Part shown: piece after piece, positions 41,018 through 47,647 of the stretch
How positions within the stretch are numbered: position 1 is the first letter of the stretch
How the letters are laid out: every line of letters begins with the position of its first letter
NCBI RefSeq assembly: GCF_014287895.1
Contig: NZ_JACOPP010000002.1
Span: 186,001-250,000 of the forward strand
DNA length: 64,000 bases
Reading direction: 5' to 3'
Origin: Lawsonibacter hominis
GTDB taxonomy: Bacteria; Bacillota; Clostridia; Oscillospirales; Oscillospiraceae
Translations under genes and position numbers: made by a program
Notes under the pieces: generated by a model
The model's input: only the letters and a program-made list of their open reading frames with translations
What the model was told of the DNA's origin: nothing
The model's database searches: none

Positions 41018-41977
41018 ATGGAGCAGATGCTGGAAAATCTGATTTATTGCTTGAACGCTACGATCCCCATTTTTTTACTGATGCTGTTTGGCCTGTTTTT
41101 TCGGAAAGCCGGCCTGTTTGACGACGCCTTCGCCGGTAAGCTCAACCGCTTTGTGTTCACGATCGGCCTTCCCGTCATGCTGTTCAAGGACCTGTCCACT
41201 CAGAATTTCTTTGCCTTCTGGGACGGTTCCTTTGTGCTCTTCTGCTTTTTTGCCACCCTGCTCTCCATCGTGATGGTGGCCGTGGCCAGCCTGGTCATCA
41301 AGCAGCGCCCGCTGCGGGGCGAATTCATCCAGGGCGGCTACCGCAGCAGCACCGCCCTTTTGGGCGTGGCCTTCCTGGAAAATCTATATGGAAGTTCAGA
41401 GGCGGCCACGCTGATGATCATCGGCGCGGTGCCCCTGTACAATGTGGCGGCCGTAGCCGCCCTCTCCCTGACGACCCGGGAGGCGGGGGAGAAATTGGAC
41501 GGAACGGCCATCCTGGGCGCGCTGCGGAAGCTGGTCACCAACCCCATCATCATCGGCATCGTGATCGGCATGGCCTGGTCCCTGCTGCAGATCCCCCAGC
41601 CGGTCATTTTTCAAAAGACGGTCAGCAGCATATCCGCCACCGCCACGCCGCTGGGACTGATGGCGCTGGGCGCCTCCTTTGATCTGAAAAAGGCCCTGGG
41701 GCGCTGGAAGCCCGCCGTATCTGCCTCTGTGTTCAAGCTGGTGATCTTCGCCGCCGCCTTTCTTCCCGTGGGCGTGGCCATGGGTTTTCGGGGTGAGAAG
41801 CTGGTGGCCGCCGTCGCCATGCTGGCCAGCCCCACCACGGTGAGCGGCTTCGTCATGGCCCGCAACCTGGGGCACGACGGAACCCTCAGTTCCAGCATCA
41901 TCATGCTCACCACCCTCTTCAGCGCCTTTACCCTTACCGCCTGGCTGTATCTTTTAAAAACCATGGCGCTGATCTGA
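41018..41977 (+). CDS. AEC (auxin efflux carrier)-family transporter
   Basis: The 319-residue product is an integral membrane protein of about ten segments, starting MEQMLENLIYCLNATIPIFL. It has the AEC pattern with a duplicated five-helix unit (LGVAFLENLYGSSEAATLM and PLGLMALGASFDLKKALGRW). AEC members move malate, malonate or other organic acids; the substrate cannot be named. It is one of only two plus-strand genes in the window. The ATG at 41018 follows GAGGG by ten bases; upstream in-frame sequence has no membrane character. Confidence 0.85.
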   Translation: MEQMLENLIYCLNATIPIFLLMLFGLFFRKAGLFDDAFAGKLNRFVFTIGLPVMLFKDLSTQNFFAFWDGSFVLFCFFATLLSIVMVAVASLVIKQRPLRGEFIQGGYRSSTALLGVAFLENLYGSSEAATLMIIGAVPLYNVAAVAALSLTTREAGEKLDGTAILGALRKLVTNPIIIGIVIGMAWSLLQIPQPVIFQKTVSSISATATPLGLMALGASFDLKKALGRWKPAVSASVFKLVIFAAAFLPVGVAMGFRGEKLVAAVAMLASPTTVSGFVMARNLGHDGTLSSSIIMLTTLFSAFTLTAWLYLLKTMALI

Positions 41978-42024
41978 GCGCCCCCGCCTTCGAAGACGTC
42001 TCAACGGGCTGCGTACGGAGGCGT

Positions 42025-42044
42025 GAGGCGAGCCGCCTTTTTTC
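42025..42044 (+). terminator. Terminator after the AEC transporter gene
   Basis: A short AGGCG-AGC-CGCCT hairpin followed by a run of T lies about 50 bases after the stop on the plus strand. Confidence 0.5.
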
Positions 42045-42050
42045 AAACGA

Positions 42051-42084
42051 GCAAAAGCGCGCGCCGGCCGGCGCGCGCTTTTGC
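42051..42084. terminator. Bidirectional terminator between the AEC and Asp23-family genes
   Basis: GCAAAAGCGCGCGCC and GGCGCGCGCTTTTGC (15-bp stem, loop GGCC) carry an A run on the left arm and a T run on the right, so termination can occur in both directions. It ends the minus-strand asp23-like transcript as well. Confidence 0.75.
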
Positions 42085-42092
42085 TTGTTCGG

Positions 42093-42479
42093 TTACGAAT
42101 TTTTGGGACCGGAGCGGTCAAAGGTGACGCCGGCCACATGGACGTTGACGCATTCCACCGTCAGGCCGCTGGTGTTCTCGATGGCGTTATATACGCAATT
42201 CTGAACCTCTTTGGCCACATCGATGATGGTATAACCATACTTGATGAGAATGGAGACATCCACCCGGACGCTCTCTTCCTGGACGGTAATATGGATCCCT
42301 TTCGCCAGGTTCTTTTTTCCCAGCAGCTCAGCCAGGTCGGTCCCCAGATTGGCGGACAAACTGCCCACTCCCTCCACCTCCAGGGTGGCGGCGGCGGCGA
42401 TCACGGCCAGGACCTCTTCGGATATATGGATATTTCCCAACTCGTCCGGGCGGGAAATGTACTCCTTCGCATCAGCCAT
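42093..42479 (-). CDS. Asp23/Gls24-family envelope stress protein
   Basis: The 128-residue product has the family core: HISEEVLAVIAAAATLEVEG near residue 18 and VRVDVSILIKYGYTIIDVAK near 72, ending in VNVHVAGVTFD. Asp23 relatives are membrane-associated and respond to envelope stress; in Clostridia they often lie next to spoIIIA genes. The ATG at 42477-42479 was chosen because AAGGAG is ten bases upstream, whereas a GTG three codons earlier is too close to it. A promoter lies at 42527-42554. Confidence 0.9.
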   Translation of the reverse strand: MADAKEYISRPDELGNIHISEEVLAVIAAAATLEVEGVGSLSANLGTDLAELLGKKNLAKGIHITVQEESVRVDVSILIKYGYTIIDVAKEVQNCVYNAIENTSGLTVECVNVHVAGVTFDRSGPKNS

Positions 42480-42526
42480 CGGCTTCACGCTCCTTCTCAG
42501 CTTACTCTGCTTTCACAGTTGTAATC

Positions 42527-42554
42527 ATTGTATCACAAAACCGAAAAATTACAA
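42527..42554 (-). promoter_or_regulatory. Probable promoter of the asp23-like gene
   Basis: Minus-strand TTGTAA (42549-42554) and TACAAT (42527-42532) are spaced 16 bases. Confidence 0.55.
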
Positions 42555-42586
42555 CTAGATTTTCCGCTGAACGGAGCACGGCGGGC

Positions 42587-43180
42587 TCAGGAGGCCTCGA
42601 TGATCTTGACCTGGCTGGCGGCGCAGCCGGTCTCGTCGGTGACGATCTCGGTGATCTTGGCTACGTCCGCGTCGGTCAGCCCGCTTTCCGTGGCGGAGAC
42701 CACCACGCTGACGCTCTCGTCGCTGATAAAGGCCACGCAGTCGCTGTATCCTTTGGCGGTAACCAGGTTCTCGATCTGCGCTTCGGACACGGTAGCGCTG
42801 GCCAGGGTCTGGATGGCCTGACTGTTGTCCGCGCGCATGGTCTCATCCAGGTCCTCATTGGCCAGAGCATCCTGAAGGATGGCCAGAGCACTGTCCCGGG
42901 CCTGCTGCCGGTTGAGCCGGGCGGAGGCAAAATAATCGCTGCCGCTGGCCTGCGCCGCCCCGGTGGGAGAAGGACTCCCGGAGGCGCCCGGCTGGGCCGT
43001 CTGTGTGCCGCCCAAAAGCGGGTCGGCGGTCTGACCGCTTACCAGGGCCGCCTCGCCCAAGGTCTTGCCTGTCTCCGCCGCGTCGCCGCCCTCCTTCTGA
43101 TAGGACCAGTTCAGGTACACCGCCACACATACGAAGAGCACGATCGCGGCTACCACCGCATTGCGTTTCCAAACTTTCAT
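42587..43180 (-). CDS. spoIIIAH: Stage III sporulation protein AH
   Basis: SpoIIIAH is the mother-cell membrane protein that forms a ring and binds SpoIIQ in the forespore channel. The 197-residue product has an N-terminal membrane anchor (VWKRNAVVAAIVLFVCVAVY), a low-complexity linker and the conserved C-terminal domain from about residue 85 (ARLNRQQARDSALAILQDAL; VTDETGCAASQVKIIEAS at the end). It is the last gene of the spoIIIA operon, ten bases after spoIIIAG. Confidence 0.93.
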   Translation of the reverse strand: MKVWKRNAVVAAIVLFVCVAVYLNWSYQKEGGDAAETGKTLGEAALVSGQTADPLLGGTQTAQPGASGSPSPTGAAQASGSDYFASARLNRQQARDSALAILQDALANEDLDETMRADNSQAIQTLASATVSEAQIENLVTAKGYSDCVAFISDESVSVVVSATESGLTDADVAKITEIVTDETGCAASQVKIIEAS

Positions 43181-43190
43181 CGTCGTTTCC

Positions 43191-43715
43191 TCACTTTCCC
43201 TTACAGACTGATATTTTATCCGCGCCCAACCCCGTCAGGGCGGAGACCGCCTCGACGATTTTCAGCCGTACCGCATCCGCGTCCCCGCCCGAGCATACCA
43301 CAAGGGCGCCCTGATATTGGGGCGAAAGCTGTTGGAGCGCCACCGGCTCCTCCGAACCGGAGCCCCGGGACACCACCACTGTGGTCAGCTGCGTATCGGT
43401 TGTCTCGCCCCGCTCCGTGGTCTTGCCGTCCTGCGCCAGGATCTGGCGGCCGCTGCTTTTCACGGTAAGTACCACCGTCACCTCCCCCGCTCCGTCCATG
43501 CGCGAAAGGGCCGCCTCCAGCCTGCGCTCCAGCGCGTCCACGCTCTGGAGCAGGCTGGTCTGCTCCGCCGTCTGCTCCGCCGCCGTCTCCTTTTCCCCGA
43601 CCGAGGGCAGCAGAAGAAGCGCCGCCCCCGCCAGGATGACCAGGAGCACGAACTTATACCGGCCGAACACGCCGCGCAGCCGTTTGCTCCATGCACCCAA
43701 GGCTTCCGTTTTCAT
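43191..43715 (-). CDS. spoIIIAG: Stage III sporulation protein AG
   Basis: SpoIIIAG forms the large extracellular ring of the mother cell-forespore channel. The 174-residue product has one membrane segment (KFVLLVILAGAALLLLPSV) and a ring-building domain with DGAGEVTVVLTVKSSGRQIL near residue 70 and ALVVCSGGDADAVRLKIVEA near 143. The ATG at 43713-43715 overlaps the spoIIIAF stop by 4 bases. An upstream start would only add a frame shadow of spoIIIAF. Confidence 0.93.
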   Translation of the reverse strand: MKTEALGAWSKRLRGVFGRYKFVLLVILAGAALLLLPSVGEKETAAEQTAEQTSLLQSVDALERRLEAALSRMDGAGEVTVVLTVKSSGRQILAQDGKTTERGETTDTQLTTVVVSRGSGSEEPVALQQLSPQYQGALVVCSGGDADAVRLKIVEAVSALTGLGADKISVCKGK

Positions 43716-44203
43716 GCCCCGTCCCCGCTTTCGTAAAACTGCCGCTGGACCGGGATGGCGAAGTCCGCCTCGATTTGCCGCTCCAGCGCCTCCCGCTGCG
43801 CTCCGGTGAGCGTTCCCTGGACGGTCACCGTCTCCGGAACGGGCCACTCGCCTTCCCCGGCGGCCTGCACCGTCACCTGGCAGGCGATGCCCTGTTGTGC
43901 CGCCTTGTCCAGAATATATGCGGCGGATTGCTCCTCTATGATGCTTTTCATCAGTTCCCCATTCTCCTCCTCCAGCTGAGCGCTGTAGGCGCCCAGCTCC
44001 AGCTTATATTCCGTCAGGGACCGGGTCAGCGCAGCGGGGTCCAGCTCCACCACCGGCTGCAGTATGCTCACCAGCAGCACCAGGCCGCCGGTCAGCTTGC
44101 CGATCTTCCGGATGGTCCCCGGCGGCGTGAGCCCTTCGGCCAGGGCCACCACCATGGCCGCGCAGGTAATGCCTACCAGCCATTGCCGTATCAGTTCCAG
44201 CAT
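43712..44203 (-). CDS. spoIIIAF: Stage III sporulation protein AF
   Basis: The 163-residue product has two N-terminal membrane segments (ITCAAMVVALAEGLTP; LTGGLVLLVSILQPVVELDP) and a soluble domain, as in SpoIIIAF. It is a component of the spoIIIA channel apparatus. It overlaps spoIIIAG by 4 bases and follows spoIIIAE after 4 bases. Confidence 0.91.
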   Translation of the reverse strand: MLELIRQWLVGITCAAMVVALAEGLTPPGTIRKIGKLTGGLVLLVSILQPVVELDPAALTRSLTEYKLELGAYSAQLEEENGELMKSIIEEQSAAYILDKAAQQGIACQVTVQAAGEGEWPVPETVTVQGTLTGAQREALERQIEADFAIPVQRQFYESGDGA

Positions 44204-44207
44204 AGTC

Positions 44208-45311
44208 TCACCCCGAAACCGCCGTAATGGCGGACACCATGGAAATAATCAGCAGCAGGGCGCAGGAGCCGGTCATGCCCAGCACCAGTCCGAAGGCCCC
44301 GCCGATGCTGTCGATGAGCCCGGCCACCCTTCCTCCGGAGACGGTGGCGCTCAGCGCCGAGGTCAGCTTGTAGGCCAGGTAGTGGATGCCCAGCTGCAAA
44401 AACGGGGCGATACACATACACAGGACCACCAGCATTCCGAACACGCCCACCGCGTTTTTCAGGATGCCGGCCCCGGCCAATACCGTCTCCGCCGCATCGG
44501 AAAGAATTCCGCCCACCACCGGCACCAGGCCGGACATGGCGAATTTAGCGGCCTTTACGGTCACCGCATCGGCGCTTCCGGCGATGACGCCGCTGACCGT
44601 CAGGTAACCGGTGAAGACCAGCAGTACGGCGGTCAGGATGCTGGTCACCACCCACTTCAGGGCGCCTGCAATGCGCTTGAGGCCCTCGTTCCCCACTGCC
44701 GCATAGGCCACGCTAGCGGCGATGTAGGCGTACACCAGCGGCATCAGCAGCCGCGTGATGAGGGTCATGAGCACATCGGAGAAGAGCATGGTCGCCACTT
44801 GCCGGGCCACTGCCCCGCCGGGAGAGCCGCTGGCGGCGGCCGCCGCCGTGATGGTAGGCAGCAGCGCTTTGGAGAACAGCTCCATATGATCCAGGGCCTC
44901 CCGGCCCATGCCGATCAGGGAGTGGGCGTCCGCCACCGCCACTGCAGTGATGGCCAGCGCGCCCACCAGACTCACCACGTCTACCGTAGCGCCGTCCCCG
45001 ATACCGCTGTACACCCCCTCCGCCAGCGCGCAGAGCAGCACGATCGTCAGCAGCAGGATGCCGCTGCGCAGCGCCTTGCGCACCACGCCGAAGATCTGAC
45101 CGCTGCCGGTGTCCAATATGTACTGGATGCCCTCGTCCAGGCTGGCGTCCACCGGGCTGTCCGTGCCCGGAAGGTAATCTCCCGCCGCGTCCTCCAGGCC
45201 ATCCAGGTCCAATGCCTCCGATTGGGCGGCGAGCACGTCGCCGGCCCGGGCCGGGCAAAGGCAGGCCAGCAAAAGCAGCGCCGCCGCTGTGGTCAAAATC
45301 CGTTTTTTCAT
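44208..45311 (-). CDS. spoIIIAE: Stage III sporulation protein AE
   Basis: The 367-residue product has a signal-like N-terminus (KKRILTTAAALLLLACLCPA) and about eight membrane segments, for example EAVTVKAAKFAMSGLVPVVG-like SADAVTVKAAKFAMSGLVPV and AETVLAGAGILKNAVGVFGM. The pattern is that of SpoIIIAE, a polytopic component of the feeding-tube channel. It sits between spoIIIAD and spoIIIAF. A 103-base gap separates it from spoIIIAD, the only sizeable gap in the operon. Confidence 0.93.
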   Translation of the reverse strand: MKKRILTTAAALLLLACLCPARAGDVLAAQSEALDLDGLEDAAGDYLPGTDSPVDASLDEGIQYILDTGSGQIFGVVRKALRSGILLLTIVLLCALAEGVYSGIGDGATVDVVSLVGALAITAVAVADAHSLIGMGREALDHMELFSKALLPTITAAAAASGSPGGAVARQVATMLFSDVLMTLITRLLMPLVYAYIAASVAYAAVGNEGLKRIAGALKWVVTSILTAVLLVFTGYLTVSGVIAGSADAVTVKAAKFAMSGLVPVVGGILSDAAETVLAGAGILKNAVGVFGMLVVLCMCIAPFLQLGIHYLAYKLTSALSATVSGGRVAGLIDSIGGAFGLVLGMTGSCALLLIISMVSAITAVSG

Positions 45312-45414
45312 TGGTATCTCCTGTTTTAGCGCCTGTGATTCACAGGCAGGATGATCCGGGAAATACGGCTTGCCGGGCTGCGGAGCGGGCGGCAGCGCCC
45401 GTGCGTGCGGATGG

Positions 45415-45801
45415 CTACAGCAGAGCGATCACCGTATCCAGCACCGCCCGCAGCAGCGGCAGCGCTACGAACAGCGCCATGGCCGCTCCCGCCGTCTCCA
45501 GGAATGCGGCGATCCCCCCCTCCCCCGCATCCCGGCAGACCTGGGCGCAGACCCGGGTCAGGATGGCGATGCCGACCGTCTTGATGAGAGGAGCCAGCAC
45601 CGCCGGGGCTAACCCCGCCGCATCGGCCAGGTCGTCCATGAGCGTCCGTACGCCCTCCACCGCCCCCAGCGTCAGGATGAGAATGGCCGCTCCCGCTGCC
45701 AGGGAAAGAACCACGGCCACTTCCCCGGCGCTCTTTTTTACCACCACCGCGCAGATCGCCGCGGCCACGGCAACGGCGGCGGCCCGTCCGATCTCGTCCA
45801 T
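45415..45801 (-). CDS. spoIIIAD: Stage III sporulation protein AD
   Basis: The 128-residue product has four hydrophobic segments (AAAVAVAAAICAVVV, SLAAGAAILILTLGAVEGVR and others) and the family phrase GVRTLMDDLADAAGLAPAVLAPLIKTVGIA near residue 50. SpoIIIAD is a small membrane component of the channel complex. It follows spoIIIAC by four bases. Confidence 0.92.
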   Translation of the reverse strand: MDEIGRAAAVAVAAAICAVVVKKSAGEVAVVLSLAAGAAILILTLGAVEGVRTLMDDLADAAGLAPAVLAPLIKTVGIAILTRVCAQVCRDAGEGGIAAFLETAGAAMALFVALPLLRAVLDTVIALL

Positions 45802-45805
45802 CCCG

Positions 45806-46000
45806 CTACAGCCCGAACAGGTTCTTTACCAGCTCGAACAAATCGCTGATCTCCCGTACTACCATCATCAGCACCACCACCAGTCCCGCCAAGGTGGTCA
45901 TGGTCGCCTGCTCGTCCCGCCCCGAGCGGGAGAGCACCTGATTGAGCACCGAGACCAGGATTCCGATGGCCGCGATCCTGAAAATCAAATCCACATCCAT
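45806..46000 (-). CDS. spoIIIAC: Stage III sporulation protein AC
   Basis: The 64-residue product MDVDLIFRIAAIGILVSVLN with SGRDEQATMTTLAGLVVVLM is a textbook SpoIIIAC: two membrane helices with a conserved charged loop. It lies between spoIIIAB and spoIIIAD in the complete AA-AH operon. Confidence 0.95.
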   Translation of the reverse strand: MDVDLIFRIAAIGILVSVLNQVLSRSGRDEQATMTTLAGLVVVLMMVVREISDLFELVKNLFGL

Positions 46001-46039
46001 ATTCCGTTACCCTTTCCTTTCCGGCGGCTGCGCCGGGTA

Positions 46040-46552
46040 TCACACCAGTAAGATCGCCAGGAACGCCCCGGCCGCCAGGCCAAGGGTCTGATAGACCCTT
46101 CCCATGCGTTTGCGCTCCGACCGGGCCTCCGCCAGCGCCCGCTCCAGCGCCGCGCAGGTCTGAGCCAGAGCGGCCAGCTGGCCCTCTCCATCGTAGCTTC
46201 CCAGCACCTGGCCCAGGCCGTCCAGCAGGGCGAGCTCTTCCGCTTCCAGCAGCAGGGCGGGCTGACGCACCCCCGCCTTCCAGAGCTCGGCCAGGGACCG
46301 CTCCCCCAGACTGGAGAGTCCCTCCCGGCAACCGGCAAACAGCCCGTCGGCCGGAGGATCGGCCTGCCGGGAAAGCCGTTCCAGCAGTTCCGGCATTGGA
46401 GTCAGACGGAAGGAAAGCTCCCGCTCCATCAGCTCCAGCGCACCCAGGAGCGCCTGAAGCGCACGGGCCCGCTTTGTCAGCTGTCCCGCAGCGCAAAAGC
46501 CTGCAGCGGCGGTCCCCCCAGCCAGCAGCAGCACCCCCAGCAGCTTCAGCAT
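46040..46552 (-). CDS. spoIIIAB: Stage III sporulation protein AB
   Basis: SpoIIIAB resembles type II secretion GspF inner-membrane proteins and is thought to anchor the AA ATPase. The 170-residue product starts MLKLLGVLLLAGGTAAAGFC. It has a long soluble helical middle with LMERELSFRLTPMPELLERL near residue 41 and a C-terminal membrane segment LGLAAGAFLAILLV. It overlaps spoIIIAA by 7 bases. Confidence 0.92.
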   Translation of the reverse strand: MLKLLGVLLLAGGTAAAGFCAAGQLTKRARALQALLGALELMERELSFRLTPMPELLERLSRQADPPADGLFAGCREGLSSLGERSLAELWKAGVRQPALLLEAEELALLDGLGQVLGSYDGEGQLAALAQTCAALERALAEARSERKRMGRVYQTLGLAAGAFLAILLV

Positions 46553-47472
46553 CGTTCCAGCTCCTCTACCGAATAGCACCGCCGGCTCCCCTGCCGCCGG
46601 ATGACCACCAGCCGGCGGAAGATCTGAGCCTCCAGCAGACGCCGGTACAGCACACGCCGGCGCAGATCCTCCAGCGAAGCCCCATGGGCGGTACACAGAA
46701 GGGACACGCCGCAGTTGGCCGCCATCTCCAGCGCCGCGATATCCTCCGGCGCGGTGATCTCGTCCGCCGCCAGCGCCTGGGGGTTCATGCCCCGCAGGAG
46801 CATCAGAAGGCCCGCGCTTTTCGGACAGCCGTCCATGACGTCGGTGCGCCGCCCCACCCGGAATTGTGGGACACCCTCGCATACGCCGGCCAGCTCGCCC
46901 CGTTCGTCGGCCACGCCCACCCGCCGGGCGGGGACCCCGTCTCCATCGGAGAGCGCCCGGATCAGGTCCCGCAGCAGCGTGGTCTTGCCCCAGCCGGGCG
47001 GCGAGAGGATCAGTGTGCTGAGCAGCTCCTCCCCCGCCCAAAGCCTGTCCAGGATCGGAGCGGCGATCCCGACCGCTTCCCGGGCGATCCGCAGAGCCAG
47101 CGAGGAGACCTGCCGCAGGTTCCACACCGCGCCGTCCTTTACCACACCGCTTCCGCAGATGCCCAGGCGGTGCCCGCCCCGGACGGTAAAAAAGCCGCTT
47201 CGCACCTGGGAGAGCGCCGTGTGGGCCGAGGCCTGGGTGGCGATCTCCAGCAGCAGGGCCAGTTCGGCCGTCCGAACGGGCCGTTCCCAGCCGGGCAGGG
47301 TGATCTCTCCCTCCGGCAGCACCAGGCTGACCGGCTGCCCCGCCCGCAGGCGGATTTCCTCCGTCCGCGCCTTCACGGCGTCGTCCAGCCGCTCCAGCGC
47401 ACGGCGCTGTTCCGGCGGCAGCAGCGCCGCTGCCTGATGAAACCGCAGGATTTCCTTCTCATACATCACCAT
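46546..47472 (-). CDS. spoIIIAA: Stage III sporulation protein AA (ATPase)
   Basis: SpoIIIAA is the secretion-type ATPase of the feeding-tube channel. The 308-residue product has the Walker A motif SPPGWGKTTLLRDLIRAL near residue 155, the Walker B-like VADERGELAGV near 186 and the family block GRRTDVMDGCPKSAGLLMLLRGMNP near 205. The ATG at 47470-47472 follows AAGGA by five bases. A sigma-E-like promoter at 47498-47527 would drive the whole operon in the mother cell. Confidence 0.95.
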   Translation of the reverse strand: MVMYEKEILRFHQAAALLPPEQRRALERLDDAVKARTEEIRLRAGQPVSLVLPEGEITLPGWERPVRTAELALLLEIATQASAHTALSQVRSGFFTVRGGHRLGICGSGVVKDGAVWNLRQVSSLALRIAREAVGIAAPILDRLWAGEELLSTLILSPPGWGKTTLLRDLIRALSDGDGVPARRVGVADERGELAGVCEGVPQFRVGRRTDVMDGCPKSAGLLMLLRGMNPQALAADEITAPEDIAALEMAANCGVSLLCTAHGASLEDLRRRVLYRRLLEAQIFRRLVVIRRQGSRRCYSVEELERC

Positions 47473-47497
47473 TCACGTCCTTCTTTCGTACTGGCAC

Positions 47498-47527
47498 ATC
47501 CTATGAACGCTCGTCCCACTTTATGAC
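47498..47527 (-). promoter_or_regulatory. Sigma-E-like promoter of the spoIIIA operon
   Basis: Minus-strand GTCATAAA (47520-47527) and CATAGGAT (47498-47505) are separated by 14 bases, close to the sigma-E consensus (GTCATA-type -35, CATA-type -10). No sigma-A hexamers are visible there. This agrees with spoIIIA being sigma-E-dependent in Bacillus. Confidence 0.6.
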
Positions 47528-47581
47528 CGGCACGCAAAAAAACAAGCCGGTCCGCCTGGTGCGAGGCGGCCGGTATACCAA

Positions 47582-47628
47582 AAGCCGGAGGGCGCAGACT
47601 CCTTCGAGGAGTCTGCGCCCTCCGGCTT
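47582..47628 (-). terminator. Long perfect hairpin after the ftsK/spoIIIE gene
   Basis: A perfect 22-bp stem (47582-47603 with 47607-47628) with a three-base loop lies 20 bases after the ftsK/spoIIIE stop and is followed on minus by CTTTTGG. It separates that gene from the sporulation operon. Confidence 0.75.
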
Positions 47629-47647
47629 CAAGGCGCTTCCAGTTGGT

